Positions 34,774-43,871 of a stretch of 64,000 bases of DNA are shown here, piece after piece. Source of the stretch: Caulobacter sp048541825 (lineage in GTDB: Bacteria > Pseudomonadota > Alphaproteobacteria > Caulobacterales > Caulobacteraceae); the NCBI RefSeq assembly GCF_048541825.1, contig NZ_CP183332.1, positions 2,170,001 to 2,234,000 on the forward strand. The letters are read 5' to 3'. Each line of letters opens with the position of its first letter. The stretch's first letter is position 1. Under the pieces are notes generated by a model that was not told the DNA's origin, ran no database searches, and saw only the letters and a list, made by a program, of their open reading frames with translations. The translations under genes were made by a program, and so were the position numbers.

Positions 34774-35169
34774 ATGGCGACCTCGACACCCATGATATGG
34801 ACACCCCGAACCTGGACGGGTCTTGCGGCGCTGAGCGGCCTCTGCGCCGTCGCGCTGGGCGCGTTCGCGGCGCATGGCGTCGAGGCGCCCAAGCCGGCCG
34901 AATGGCTGCGCACCGGATCGCTGTACCAGATGACCCACGCCCTGGCGGTGTTCGGCGCCTTCGCCATGGCCCGGTCCGGAGCGCGCGGCATGGGTCTGGT
35001 CGCCGGCCTGTTCCTGGCTGGGACGGTGCTGTTCTCGGGATCGCTCTACGCCATGGCCCTGGGCGGTCCACGTTGGCTGGGGGCGGTGGCGCCGCTGGGC
35101 GGCCTGGCCTTGATGGCCGGCTGGGCCATGCTGGCCTGGCGGGCCTTCACGCTGCCCAAGGCCAGCTAG
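34774..35169 (+). CDS. DUF423 family small membrane protein
   Basis: A 131-residue protein with four membrane helices. The N-terminal LCAVALGAFAAHGVE and YQMTHALAVFGAFAMA are the DUF423 (YwdK/YgdD) signatures. Function is unknown. Earlier in-frame starts exist (GTG 34756), but the ATG at 34774 has a GGAG site nine bases before it. It converges with the response regulator gene, overlapping it by four bases at the stops. Confidence 0.85.
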   Translation: MATSTPMIWTPRTWTGLAALSGLCAVALGAFAAHGVEAPKPAEWLRTGSLYQMTHALAVFGAFAMARSGARGMGLVAGLFLAGTVLFSGSLYAMALGGPRWLGAVAPLGGLALMAGWAMLAWRAFTLPKAS

Positions 35170-35540
35170 GCTAGAAGACTACCGACCCGCTCGACCAGTT
35201 GCGCGCCGTCGAAGGGTTTCATCACATAGCCCGCCGCGCCCAGTTGCATGGCCAGGACGATGCGGTCGAGCCGGCCATCGCCGGTCAACATCAGCACAGG
35301 AATACGGGCGGTGGCGGGATCGTCCTTGATGGCCTTGAGCGCGTCCAGACCGCTCAGCCCCGGGATGCGCACGTCCAGCAGCACAGCGGCGGGAGCGCGC
35401 AGGGCGAGCGCCGCCGTCAGGGCGTCGGCGGTTTCGAACCCCACCACCTCGAAACCGCCCCGTGTCAGGACGATCGAGACCAGCTCCAGGATGCTGGGGT
35501 CATCGTCGGCGACATAGATCAGGGACGCGGCTTTGGGCAT
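35166..35540 (-). CDS. CheY-like single-domain response regulator
   Basis: A 124-residue receiver domain with all key residues: acidic pocket D12-D13, phosphoacceptor D56 (LLDVRIP), T86 (MLTGD) and K108 (MKPF). No output domain is present. It lies 91 bases downstream of the hybrid histidine kinase on the same strand and is probably co-transcribed, so it may relay phosphate from that kinase or a further partner. Confidence 0.92.
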   Translation of the reverse strand: MPKAASLIYVADDDPSILELVSIVLTRGGFEVVGFETADALTAALALRAPAAVLLDVRIPGLSGLDALKAIKDDPATARIPVLMLTGDGRLDRIVLAMQLGAAGYVMKPFDGAQLVERVGSLLA

Positions 35541-35631
35541 CGGGTCGCGATCAGGCTCAAAACGGAATCGGGGCGTCGCGCCACCGACGCGACAGGGATC
35601 ATCGACAGTTGGTCGTTTCGAGCCGGGTTCG

Positions 35632-38481
35632 TCAAACCCTGCTTGTCGCCAGGGTCCGCGCCAGGGTTTCGATCAGTCCCAGGCTCGACAGGGGCTTGGC
35701 GATCTGGCCGTCAAAGACCGCGTCGATCGCCAGGGTCGAGGCGTCGGCGGAAAAGGCCAGGATCGGCGTCCTGGCGTTGAGGCCGCCCTCACGGATCCGG
35801 ATGGCGGCGGTCCGGCCATCGACCCGGGGCATCCGCAGGTCCATCAGGATCACGTCGAAAGGCGTCACCCCCGCGCTGGAAATCGCCTCGTCGCCGTCGG
35901 CGGCCTCGGTCATCTCGGCGCCGAACGGCCCCAGGATCGCCCGAACCAGTTCGCGGTTGGCGCGGTTGTCATCAACGATCAGCACCCGGCAGTTGTCGGG
36001 CAGGCCCCGAGGCTGGTCGGCCTCGACATCCTGGTCCTCGCCATGATCAACGGACGGAGCGGGCAGCGAGAACCAGAACCGCGAGCCCTCGCCTTCGCGA
36101 CTCTCGACCCCGATATCGCCATCCATGGCCTCGATCAGGCCCTTGCAGATCGCCAGACCAAGGCCCGTACCGCCATGTTTGCGCGTGGCTGAACCATCGA
36201 CCTGCGAGAAGCGCTGAAACAGGTGTCCGATCCGGTCGGCGGGCACGCCCGGGCCAGTGTCGACCACCGAGAACGACAGGCGCTGCGTCGCAGGATCGAA
36301 GCCTGCCTCGAGATCGACGCCGCCCTGCTCGGTAAACTTCATGGCGTTGCCGATCAGGTTGAGCAGGACCTGGCGCAGGCGGTCAGGGTCGGCCAGCACC
36401 TGTTCAGGCACGGTTTCAAAGCCCGACAGCGTCAGCACCAGGCCCTTGGCCCGGGCCTGGGCATCGAACAGTTCGATCGCCTCGCGCGCCAACTCGGTGG
36501 GCGACATTGGCCGTGGCTTGATATCGACCTGTCCAGCCTCGAGCTTGGAGAAGTCCAGAATGTCGTTGACGGTCGCCCGCAGCGCCTTGCCGGCGTTGGA
36601 GACCCGCTCGACATAGGCCCGGGTTGTGTCGCTAAGCTCCGGCTGGACCTCGACCAATTGGGTGAATCCGAGAACCGCTGTCAGCGGCGTCCGCAGTTCG
36701 TGGCTCATATTGGCCAGAAATTCGCCCTTCACGGTTGCGGCCGCCTCAGCGTCGGTCCGGGCCTGGCGCAGCTGGATCTCCAGAATCTTGCGGCGCGAGA
36801 TATCGCGAACGATGTCGGTCACCCCGTCGATCCGTCCCGTTGCGGGATCGAAAGCCAGGGTCGGGCGCGCCTCGAACCAGATTTCCCGCCCGTCCTTGTG
36901 GCGCGACCGGTACTCGACCCGCATCGGTGGGACTCGCCCCCGACTTTCGAACTGCGCGCGAACAGCGGTCTGGACCGCCTCGACGTCGTCTTCGTGGACG
37001 AAATCCACGAAAGCCCTCCCGATCAACTCCTCAGGCTTGAAGCCCAGGCGGTGCTCGACCGATGGCGAGACATAGGTGACCAGGCCGTCCAGACCCGAAT
37101 GCGCCAGAATATCGCTGCCGTTCTCGGCCAGCATCCGGAACCGCGCTTCGCTTTCGACGATCGACCGCTCGGCCGCCTTCTGGGCGGTAACATCCAGGAT
37201 CACGCCAAAGACAGTCACGGGACGTCCGTCGGCGTCGCGCTCGACCACCATGTTGCCCATGACGTGCCGGATCTGGCCATCGGGTCGCAGCAGCCGCGTC
37301 GGCGTGGTGGGACTGGGCGCCAGGGTCTCGATCAAAGCGCGGTAGCGCAGGCGCGCTTCCTCGCGATCCTCGGGATGGACCGCCGCCAACCATTCATCGG
37401 CGGCGATCACCGTCCCTGGGTCAACGCCCACGATAGCGTACATCTGATCCGACCAGGTCATGGCGCGGGTGGTCAGATTGAGCCGCCAGTAGCCGACGCC
37501 GGCCAGGTTTTCGGCCATATCGGCCCAACGGGTCTGTTCCTGCGCCAAATCTCGCAAGCGCCGTCTCTGCGCGTTGATCGTCGCCAGGGGCAGGGCGGCG
37601 AAGATCGCGACAACCAGGAAGACCTGCAGAAACAGCGCGCGCTCGGCCATGTCCCCGGCCAGTTGGGCGACGGGACCAAGCCCCATGGCCGTAAAGCCGA
37701 TCGCCAGACCCGACAGGATCAGGATACCGGCCGCGGCGCCCAGGAACTCCAGCTCCAGCGCCACAAAAGCCAGGACCGGCGGAATGATGAACAGCAGCGG
37801 ATACCGGGGTCGGGTGAAGACCAGCACGATGCTAAGGACCAACAGCGCCAGGGCGATCCAGCCGCGCCGCGTGACCGGCCGCTCGGCCAGCAGCGCGCGG
37901 GCCTGGCGGAAGGCGATCAGCGATGGCGTCACCAGCATCAGACCCAGGGCGTTGGACAGGCCCCAACTGACCAGCGTGCGACCTGGGTCGGCGTCTCGCG
38001 CGGCGTAGAGGACAAGGCTCGCGATGACGGCCGAGACCAAAGGCGCACACAATCCGCAGACCAGGGCGATCCAGCTCAGGTCGCGGGGGCGACTGACATC
38101 AATGTCGCGACCCAGCACATGGCGCAGGACCAGGGCCGACAGCAGATATTCGACAACATTGGCGACGCTAAGTCCCAGGGCCACCGGCAGCTGCCCGCCT
38201 CCATGCAGGCTGGCGGCGATGTTTCCCGCCAGAGCAAAGGCGATCAGCAGCGGCCAGCGCGACCGATCGGTCCACAGCAGCACGGTCAGCACGACCCCGT
38301 TTGCCAGCCAGATCGGCGCGACCTGCTTGAGGTCACCCGGCAGCTCGACACAGATATAGGCCAGCAGCGCCACCACCAGACCCAGAGCGGCCGCAGCCGT
38401 GATCCGTCGTGCCTCGTCGGTCCAGTACGGAGATGGCGGGGCTCGGGTCATGCCGCGCCACCCTGTCATCCCCGTCTGCAC
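35632..38481 (-). CDS. MASE1-PAS-PAS hybrid histidine kinase
   Basis: A 949-residue membrane sensor. A MASE1-type domain of about eight helices fills residues ~25-320, two PAS/PAC domains ~325-575 (HKDGREIWFEARP), then HisKA with phosphoacceptor His near 593 (NMSHELRTPL), HATPase_c with LIGNAMKFTEQGG and GGTGLGLAICKG, and a C-terminal receiver with phospho-Asp near 881 (ILMDLRMPRVDG). The signal is unknown. The ATG at 38481 could be replaced by Mets 5 or 11 codons later. It forms an operon with the CheY-like gene. Confidence 0.93.
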   Translation of the reverse strand: MQTGMTGWRGMTRAPPSPYWTDEARRITAAAALGLVVALLAYICVELPGDLKQVAPIWLANGVVLTVLLWTDRSRWPLLIAFALAGNIAASLHGGGQLPVALGLSVANVVEYLLSALVLRHVLGRDIDVSRPRDLSWIALVCGLCAPLVSAVIASLVLYAARDADPGRTLVSWGLSNALGLMLVTPSLIAFRQARALLAERPVTRRGWIALALLVLSIVLVFTRPRYPLLFIIPPVLAFVALELEFLGAAAGILILSGLAIGFTAMGLGPVAQLAGDMAERALFLQVFLVVAIFAALPLATINAQRRRLRDLAQEQTRWADMAENLAGVGYWRLNLTTRAMTWSDQMYAIVGVDPGTVIAADEWLAAVHPEDREEARLRYRALIETLAPSPTTPTRLLRPDGQIRHVMGNMVVERDADGRPVTVFGVILDVTAQKAAERSIVESEARFRMLAENGSDILAHSGLDGLVTYVSPSVEHRLGFKPEELIGRAFVDFVHEDDVEAVQTAVRAQFESRGRVPPMRVEYRSRHKDGREIWFEARPTLAFDPATGRIDGVTDIVRDISRRKILEIQLRQARTDAEAAATVKGEFLANMSHELRTPLTAVLGFTQLVEVQPELSDTTRAYVERVSNAGKALRATVNDILDFSKLEAGQVDIKPRPMSPTELAREAIELFDAQARAKGLVLTLSGFETVPEQVLADPDRLRQVLLNLIGNAMKFTEQGGVDLEAGFDPATQRLSFSVVDTGPGVPADRIGHLFQRFSQVDGSATRKHGGTGLGLAICKGLIEAMDGDIGVESREGEGSRFWFSLPAPSVDHGEDQDVEADQPRGLPDNCRVLIVDDNRANRELVRAILGPFGAEMTEAADGDEAISSAGVTPFDVILMDLRMPRVDGRTAAIRIREGGLNARTPILAFSADASTLAIDAVFDGQIAKPLSSLGLIETLARTLATSRV

Positions 38482-38668
38482 CTCCGGTTAACGCAGAGGA
38501 AATCTCCCGCGCACAGTGCAAAGTCATGACGCCCTGGTGGAAATGGCCCTGCCGATGCGCTGCGCTTGATCAGAGGGGCGGCGATTGGCCCGGGATCGCC
38601 GGCAGGCTATGTCCAAGCGCTTACCGCCGTGCTGCCGTCGTCCGCAGTTCCACCAAGAGAGTTCCACC

Positions 38669-39571
38669 ATGCGCCTGCTCGCCGCCCTGGCCATCTGCCT
38701 TTTCACGGTTTTGCCCGCCACAGCGGCCGAGCGTTTCGACGCCGCGCCGCGCATCGCGGTGATCTCGGCTTTTCCGCCGGAGTTGACGGCCCTGGCCTCG
38801 GCCACCCGTGACCAGAAGCGCTATACGGCGGCGGGCGTGACCTTCACGACGGGCGAACTCGAGGGCAAGCCCATCGTGCTGTTCCTCAGCGGCGTCAGCA
38901 TGGTCAATGCCGCCATGACCACCCAGCTGGCCCTGGACCGCTTCAACGTCACCCGCATCGTGTTTTCGGGCATCGCCGGCGGTGTGGATGAAGGCCTCGA
39001 TATTGGCGACGTGATCGTGGCTGACCAGTGGAGCCAGAACCTGGAGACGGCCTTCGCCCGCGAGACCGAAAAGGGCTTTGAGGTTTCGCAAATGGCCCGC
39101 AACGACGACCTGCCGGGCTTCGGAATGATGATCCCGCGCTCGATCATGATCGCCCGGTCCGATGGCCCAACCGAGCGGCGCCGCTGGTTCCCGGTCGATC
39201 CGGCCATGCTGGAGACCGCGCGCGCCATCGCCTCGACGGTCTCACTGGCACGCTGCGTCACCAGCCAGTGCCTGGTTCATGCGCCAAAGGTGGTGGTCGG
39301 CGGCAACGGCATCTCGGCGCCGGTGTTCCTCGACAACGCCGCCTACCGCAAATATGCCCGCGCCACCTTCCAGGCCCGGGTGGTGGACATGGAAAGCGCC
39401 GCCGTCGCCCACGTGGCCTATGCCAATGGCGCGCCGTTCATCGCCTTCCGCAGCCTGTCAGACCTGGCCGGCGGCGGCGACGAGGCAAACGAGATGCACA
39501 CCTTCATGCAGCTGGCCTCGGACAATTCGGCCAGCGTCGTGAAGGCCTTCGTCAAAGCCCTGCCAAACTAG
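38669..39571 (+). CDS. exported nucleosidase/phosphorylase-superfamily protein (MTA/SAH nucleosidase-like)
   Basis: A 300-residue protein with a Sec signal peptide (MRLLAALAICLFTVLPATAA). The mature part has the nucleoside phosphorylase/nucleosidase fold: IAVISAFPPELTAL, FSGIAGGVDEGLDIGDVIVA and the ribose-binding VVDMESAAVAHVAYANGAPF. It would cleave the N-glycosidic bond of a nucleoside or adenosylated compound, but in the periplasm, which is unusual for MTA/SAH nucleosidase. The upstream frame to 38585 has no similarity. Its stop overlaps the upp stop from the other strand. Confidence 0.82.
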   Translation: MRLLAALAICLFTVLPATAAERFDAAPRIAVISAFPPELTALASATRDQKRYTAAGVTFTTGELEGKPIVLFLSGVSMVNAAMTTQLALDRFNVTRIVFSGIAGGVDEGLDIGDVIVADQWSQNLETAFARETEKGFEVSQMARNDDLPGFGMMIPRSIMIARSDGPTERRRWFPVDPAMLETARAIASTVSLARCVTSQCLVHAPKVVVGGNGISAPVFLDNAAYRKYARATFQARVVDMESAAVAHVAYANGAPFIAFRSLSDLAGGGDEANEMHTFMQLASDNSASVVKAFVKALPN

Positions 39572-40197
39572 CGCGTCCCGAATGTCCGGTCGCCGGCGTC
39601 GCCCAGGCCCGGCACGATATAGCCATGGTCATTGAGCTGCGCGTCGATGGCCGCTGTCCAGATCGGCACCTCCGGATGGGCAGCGCGCAGGTTGTCGATC
39701 CCGACCTGGGCGGCCAGCAGGCAGACAAAGCGCAGGTCGGTAACGCCCGCCGCCTTCAGGCGCGAGATGGCCGCGATCGCCGAGTGGCCGGTGGCCAGCA
39801 TCGGATCGACCACGATGACCAGGCGGCCGGCGATGTCTTGCGGAGCCTTGAAATAGTACTCCACCGCCTCCAGCGACTCCGGATCGCGATAGAGGCCGAT
39901 GTGGGCGACGCGGGCCGACGGCACCAGATCCAGCATGCCGTCAGCCATGCCCAGGCCGGCCCGCAGGATCGGCGCGAACACCAGCTTCTTGCCGGCGATC
40001 TCCCTGGCCATGGTCGGCGCGACCGGGGTCTCGATCTGGACGTCGTCCATCGGCAGGTCGCGGGTGACCTCGTAGCAGATCAGGGTCGCCGTCTCGCGCA
40101 TCAGGGCGCGGAACGTCTTGGTCGAGGTGGTCTTGTCCCGCATCCTGGTCAGCTTGTGCTGGACGAGCGGATGGCTGACGACGGTGACGTTGGACAT
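39568..40197 (-). CDS. upp: uracil phosphoribosyltransferase
   Basis: A 209-residue UPRTase making UMP from uracil and PRPP in pyrimidine salvage. The PRPP-binding loop VIVVDPMLATGHSA lies around residues 123-136, and the uracil-binding region TDLRFVCLLAAQ and the C-terminal YIVPGLGDAGDRTFGT are diagnostic. Length and ends match the family. It is transcribed alone. Confidence 0.98.
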   Translation of the reverse strand: MSNVTVVSHPLVQHKLTRMRDKTTSTKTFRALMRETATLICYEVTRDLPMDDVQIETPVAPTMAREIAGKKLVFAPILRAGLGMADGMLDLVPSARVAHIGLYRDPESLEAVEYYFKAPQDIAGRLVIVVDPMLATGHSAIAAISRLKAAGVTDLRFVCLLAAQVGIDNLRAAHPEVPIWTAAIDAQLNDHGYIVPGLGDAGDRTFGTR

Positions 40198-40247
40198 TGG
40201 AAGACCCTGCTAGGAGCGAGCGTTCGCTCCTAGCAGGCGACTTGCCC

Positions 40248-42422
40248 TCAGGCCAGTTGATCGCCGATCGGCAGGGACCGGATGCGCTTGCCCGTCGCCG
40301 CGAATATGGCGTTGCACAGGGCGGCCGGGGCCGGAGGATAGGCCGGCTCGCCCAGACCCGTGGGCCGGTTGTCGCTGAGCTTGAAATGCACCTCGATCGG
40401 CGGGGCCTCGGCCATTCTCAGCAGCGGGTGGTCGGCGAAAGTGCCCTGGGTGGTCGCGCCGTTCTCGAAGGTGATCGCCTGATGCAGGGTGCTGCCGATG
40501 GCGTCCAGGATCGAGCCCTGAACCTGCTGCTCGGCCCCGCTGGGATTGACGATCTGCGAGCCGACATCGACGGCGGCCCAGACCTTGTGGATCTTCAGCG
40601 CGCCCTTGGCGACCGACACTTCCATGACCACCGCCACATAACCCAGATGGCTGAAGTGACAGGCCACGCCGAGACCGGTTCCCTTGGCGGTCTTGCGACC
40701 CCAGCCAGATTTCTCGGCGACGAGGTCGAGGACCTCGCGCATCCGGCCGGTGTGGAAGGCGTCGCCCTGCCCCGCCTCGCCCAGCAGGCGCGACTCGCCC
40801 AGCAGCTTGCGACGGAAGGCGACGGGGTCCTGCTTGGAAGCGACTGCCAGTTCGTCGGTAAAGCTCTGGATGACGAAGCCGAAAGCGTTGTTGGCCGGCG
40901 CTCGCAGGAAGCCGGTCGGCGCGCCCAAGGGCATGACCGAGACATCGAGCTTGTAGTTATCCACAGCCCGGCAGGGGAACTGGGTGGCGTTCATGCCCGC
41001 CGCCAGGGCGAACTGGTCGCCCTCGCCAAAGGTCACGAAATGATCGCGCCAGCCCACAAGGTCGCCCTTGGCGTCCAGGCCGGCCGTGAAATTGTGCCAG
41101 CCGCCGGGACGATAGAAATCGTGCTGGGTGTCATCCTCGCGGGTCCAGACCAGCTTGACCGGCGCGCCGGCCAGTTTCGAGATGACCGCCGCCTCGACCA
41201 TGTAGTCGTTCATCAGACGCCGGCCAAAGCCGCCGCCGCCGCGCACCAGGTGGATGACGATGTCGGCCTCGGTGATCCCCAGGGCGGCGGCGACCAGCTT
41301 GCGGCCGCTCTCCGGATTCTGGGTCGGGGCCCAGATCTCGACCTTGCCGTCCTTGAAGCTGGCCGTGCAGTTCTGGGGTTCCAGATTGGCGTGAGCAATG
41401 AAGGGGTAGCTGTAGGCGGCGCTGACAACCTTGGCCGCGCCCTTGAGGGCGGCGTCAACATCGCCGTCGGCGCGCAGCGTGCGCTGCGGGGGCGCCTTGG
41501 CCAGTTCAGCCGCCTTGGCGGCGAACCCGGCGCTGCTCTGGGCGCCGGTGGGATGCTCGGCCCATTTGATCTCAAGGGCGTTACGCCCCTTGCGCGCCGC
41601 CCACCAGCTGTCGGCGACCACGGCGACGCCGGGCAGGATGCTGGCCAGATTGGTCCCGCCCTCGACCAAGAAGGCGTCCTTGACGCCCGCCACAGCCTTG
41701 GCCGGGGTCAGATCGACACTGGCCACCTTGGCGCCGAAGGTCGGGGCCTTGGCGAAGGTGGCGTACAGCATGCCCGGCACGCGGGTGTCGATGCCATAGA
41801 GCGGCTGGCCGGTGACGATGGCGTCGATATCGCGGCTCTGCTGGCGCTTGCCGATGATGCGGAAGGCCTTGGGGTCCTTCAGCGTAAGGCTCTTGGGATC
41901 AGGCGGCGTCAGGGCGGCGGCGGCCTGGGCCAGGTCGCCGTAGGCCAGGCGGCGGTTGGTGGCGGCGTGGATCACAAAGCCCGGCTCGGTGGCGCAGGTC
42001 TCGGCGGCGACGCCCCAGCGCGCGGCGGCGGCGGCGATCAGCAAGGCCCGCCCCGTGGCGCCCACGCGGCGCAGTCCATCATATTCAAGCGTGGTGGCCA
42101 TGCTGCCGCCGGCCACCTGACGGCCAAACACCTTGGTGTCGGCGATGGCCTGCTCGACGGTGACGGCCAACCATTCGACGTCCAGTTCCTCGGCGATCAG
42201 CATCGGCAGCGAGGTCTTGATCCCCTGCCCCACCTCGGGAACCTTGGAGACGATGGTGACGCCGCCGTCGGGTCCGATGCGGACATAGGCGTTCAACTGC
42301 CCGTCGCCCGCCGCCTGTCCGGGTCCGGACAGGCTGAACGACATCATCAGGCCGCCGCCCAGGGCGGCGCCGGTCTGCAGGAACAGTCGACGGTTAGGGT
42401 CGCGGAGCATCTCGCCGTCCAT
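40248..42422 (-). CDS. molybdopterin-binding aldehyde/isoquinoline oxidoreductase large subunit (IorB-like)
   Basis: A 724-residue xanthine-oxidase-family large subunit. The N-terminus carries a Tat-like motif NRRLFLQTGAALGGG at about residues 9-23, so the folded enzyme is probably exported. Later the two Ald_Xan domains contain GGGFGRRLMNDYMVEA and the terminal GLGEPAYPPAPAALCNAIF with the conserved Glu. The start at 42422 is chosen because it lies 2 bases after the small-subunit stop and begins the Tat signal. It pairs with the [2Fe-2S] subunit. No cytochrome subunit or XdhC-like maturation gene is nearby. Confidence 0.88.
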   Translation of the reverse strand: MDGEMLRDPNRRLFLQTGAALGGGLMMSFSLSGPGQAAGDGQLNAYVRIGPDGGVTIVSKVPEVGQGIKTSLPMLIAEELDVEWLAVTVEQAIADTKVFGRQVAGGSMATTLEYDGLRRVGATGRALLIAAAAARWGVAAETCATEPGFVIHAATNRRLAYGDLAQAAAALTPPDPKSLTLKDPKAFRIIGKRQQSRDIDAIVTGQPLYGIDTRVPGMLYATFAKAPTFGAKVASVDLTPAKAVAGVKDAFLVEGGTNLASILPGVAVVADSWWAARKGRNALEIKWAEHPTGAQSSAGFAAKAAELAKAPPQRTLRADGDVDAALKGAAKVVSAAYSYPFIAHANLEPQNCTASFKDGKVEIWAPTQNPESGRKLVAAALGITEADIVIHLVRGGGGFGRRLMNDYMVEAAVISKLAGAPVKLVWTREDDTQHDFYRPGGWHNFTAGLDAKGDLVGWRDHFVTFGEGDQFALAAGMNATQFPCRAVDNYKLDVSVMPLGAPTGFLRAPANNAFGFVIQSFTDELAVASKQDPVAFRRKLLGESRLLGEAGQGDAFHTGRMREVLDLVAEKSGWGRKTAKGTGLGVACHFSHLGYVAVVMEVSVAKGALKIHKVWAAVDVGSQIVNPSGAEQQVQGSILDAIGSTLHQAITFENGATTQGTFADHPLLRMAEAPPIEVHFKLSDNRPTGLGEPAYPPAPAALCNAIFAATGKRIRSLPIGDQLA

Positions 42423-42424
42423 GC

Positions 42425-42886
42425 TCAAACTCCCTGGCCGGAAGCGGCCTTGATGGCCGCCTTGATGCGGATGTAGGTGGCGCAGCGGCATAGGTTGCCG
42501 TTCATCGCCGCGTCGATGGCGGCGTCATCGGGCTTGGGGTTGGCGGTCAGCAGCGCCGTGGCCGACATGATCTGGCCGGCCTGGCAGTAACCGCACTGGG
42601 GCACGTCGATGGTCTTCCAGGCTTCCTGCACCTTGGCGCCGACCGGATCCTGGCCAACGCCCTCGATGGTCACGACCTTCTTTGCGCCGACACGACGGAC
42701 CGGCGTGATGCAGGCGCGAACCGGCGCGCCGTCGATATGCACCGTGCAGGCCCCGCACTGGGCCGCGCCGCACCCGAACTTGGTCCCGACCATGCCCAGG
42801 GTGTCGCGCAGGACCCACAACAGAGGCGTGTCGCCCTCGACCTCGACCGAGCGGGTTTCCCCATTGATGGTCAGCGTGAACGCCAT
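42425..42886 (-). CDS. [2Fe-2S] subunit of the IorAB-type dehydrogenase
   Basis: A 153-residue iron-sulfur subunit. The plant-type cluster motif is in GTKFGCGAAQCGACTVHIDG and the second cluster in CGYCQAGQIMSATALL and MNGNLCRCATYIRIKAAI. It passes electrons from the molybdenum centre of the large subunit to an external acceptor. The start MAFTLTINGE is preferred over a Met 11 codons earlier. First gene of a two-gene operon. Confidence 0.93.
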   Translation of the reverse strand: MAFTLTINGETRSVEVEGDTPLLWVLRDTLGMVGTKFGCGAAQCGACTVHIDGAPVRACITPVRRVGAKKVVTIEGVGQDPVGAKVQEAWKTIDVPQCGYCQAGQIMSATALLTANPKPDDAAIDAAMNGNLCRCATYIRIKAAIKAASGQGV

Positions 42887-43256
42887 GCCCGACTCCTGAT
42901 CTGCCGTTTTCCGGGGCATAATGCCTCAGTCTTGCGGGGAGCACGAGAGGTTGCGCGCGCTTGCGACCGCCAGAAAACAGAGACCCAAAAGCCTGTTGCA
43001 GCGCACAGCTCAAACTCATGATCCGGACACGGATTATGGTCCGCGACAGCCGAGGCGGGTTTCGGAACGCCGAACTCTGACCTTGGGGAGGGCGAACTCG
43101 CGATGCGGGTCTTGGCCTCAAGCCGGCAAAACCTGCACAACGCGCCTTCGTGCGGCAGTTTTCAGGCTCCGAAGTCGACGACTCACGCAATCACGGGCGC
43201 TATAGTCGGCTGGCGCGCGCCGTCAGTGTGGATGCGGGTCTAGGGTTCTGGGTGAA
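42887..43256. other. intergenic region between divergent iorA-like and Nudix genes
   Basis: 370 bases with no credible gene. It must hold two divergent promoters. A CGCTATAGTC stretch at about 43198-43207 is a possible -10 for the Nudix gene, but no clear -35 was seen. Nothing else is recognised. Confidence 0.4.
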
Positions 43257-43805
43257 GTGACGGAAAAGCCGGTCAAACAAGCTGTTGGAAAGCGTCGCCA
43301 GGTCGCGGCGCTGCCTTGGCGTGGCGAAGGCGCGGACTTGCAGATCCTGCTGGTTTCGTCGCGCGAGACCAAGCGCTGGGTGATCCCCAAGGGCTGGCCG
43401 ATGAAGGGGCGCACCGATCCGGCCGCCGCCGCCCAGGAAGCCTATGAGGAAGCCGGCCTCGACGGCGTGATCGCAGAGCAGTCCGTCGGCGACTACGAAT
43501 ATCTCAAACGCCTGAAAAGCGGCATGGCGCGGTTGGTCAAGGTCGATGTCTATCCCCTCCGGGTCACCGGCGAGAACGCCAACTGGCCCGAGAAGGGCCA
43601 GCGCACCCTGCAATGGATGAGCCCCGCCGAGGCCGCCCTGGGTGTGCAGGAGCCGGAACTGCGCGACGTGATTGCCCGCTTCGCACATATCGAGTTGCCA
43701 GAGGAAGAACGTCCCGCCCCCGCCCGTGCGCCGACGCCGCTCAAGGTGGCCCTGGAGCGTGTTCGCCGCCGGGTGACGACGTTCCTGGGCGGCTCCCGAC
43801 GATAG
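43257..43805 (+). CDS. Nudix hydrolase (DIPP-like)
   Basis: A 182-residue Nudix protein starting at GTG. The Nudix helix is GWPMKGRTDPAAAAQEAYEE followed by AGL. The two metal-binding Glu of EAYEEAGL are intact, but the usual first Glu is Arg and the usual Arg before the acidic pair is Gln. The PKGWPMKG start is typical of diphosphoinositol/dinucleoside polyphosphate-type members. A basic tail (RVRRRVTTFLGGSRR) ends the protein. Substrate unknown. Confidence 0.85.
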   Translation: MTEKPVKQAVGKRRQVAALPWRGEGADLQILLVSSRETKRWVIPKGWPMKGRTDPAAAAQEAYEEAGLDGVIAEQSVGDYEYLKRLKSGMARLVKVDVYPLRVTGENANWPEKGQRTLQWMSPAEAALGVQEPELRDVIARFAHIELPEEERPAPARAPTPLKVALERVRRRVTTFLGGSRR

Positions 43806-43871
43806 TCACAGCCTGTGGACAATTGGATCGCTGCCGCATAATGTTCTCATTATGTTCCGAAGCGAGGTCCC

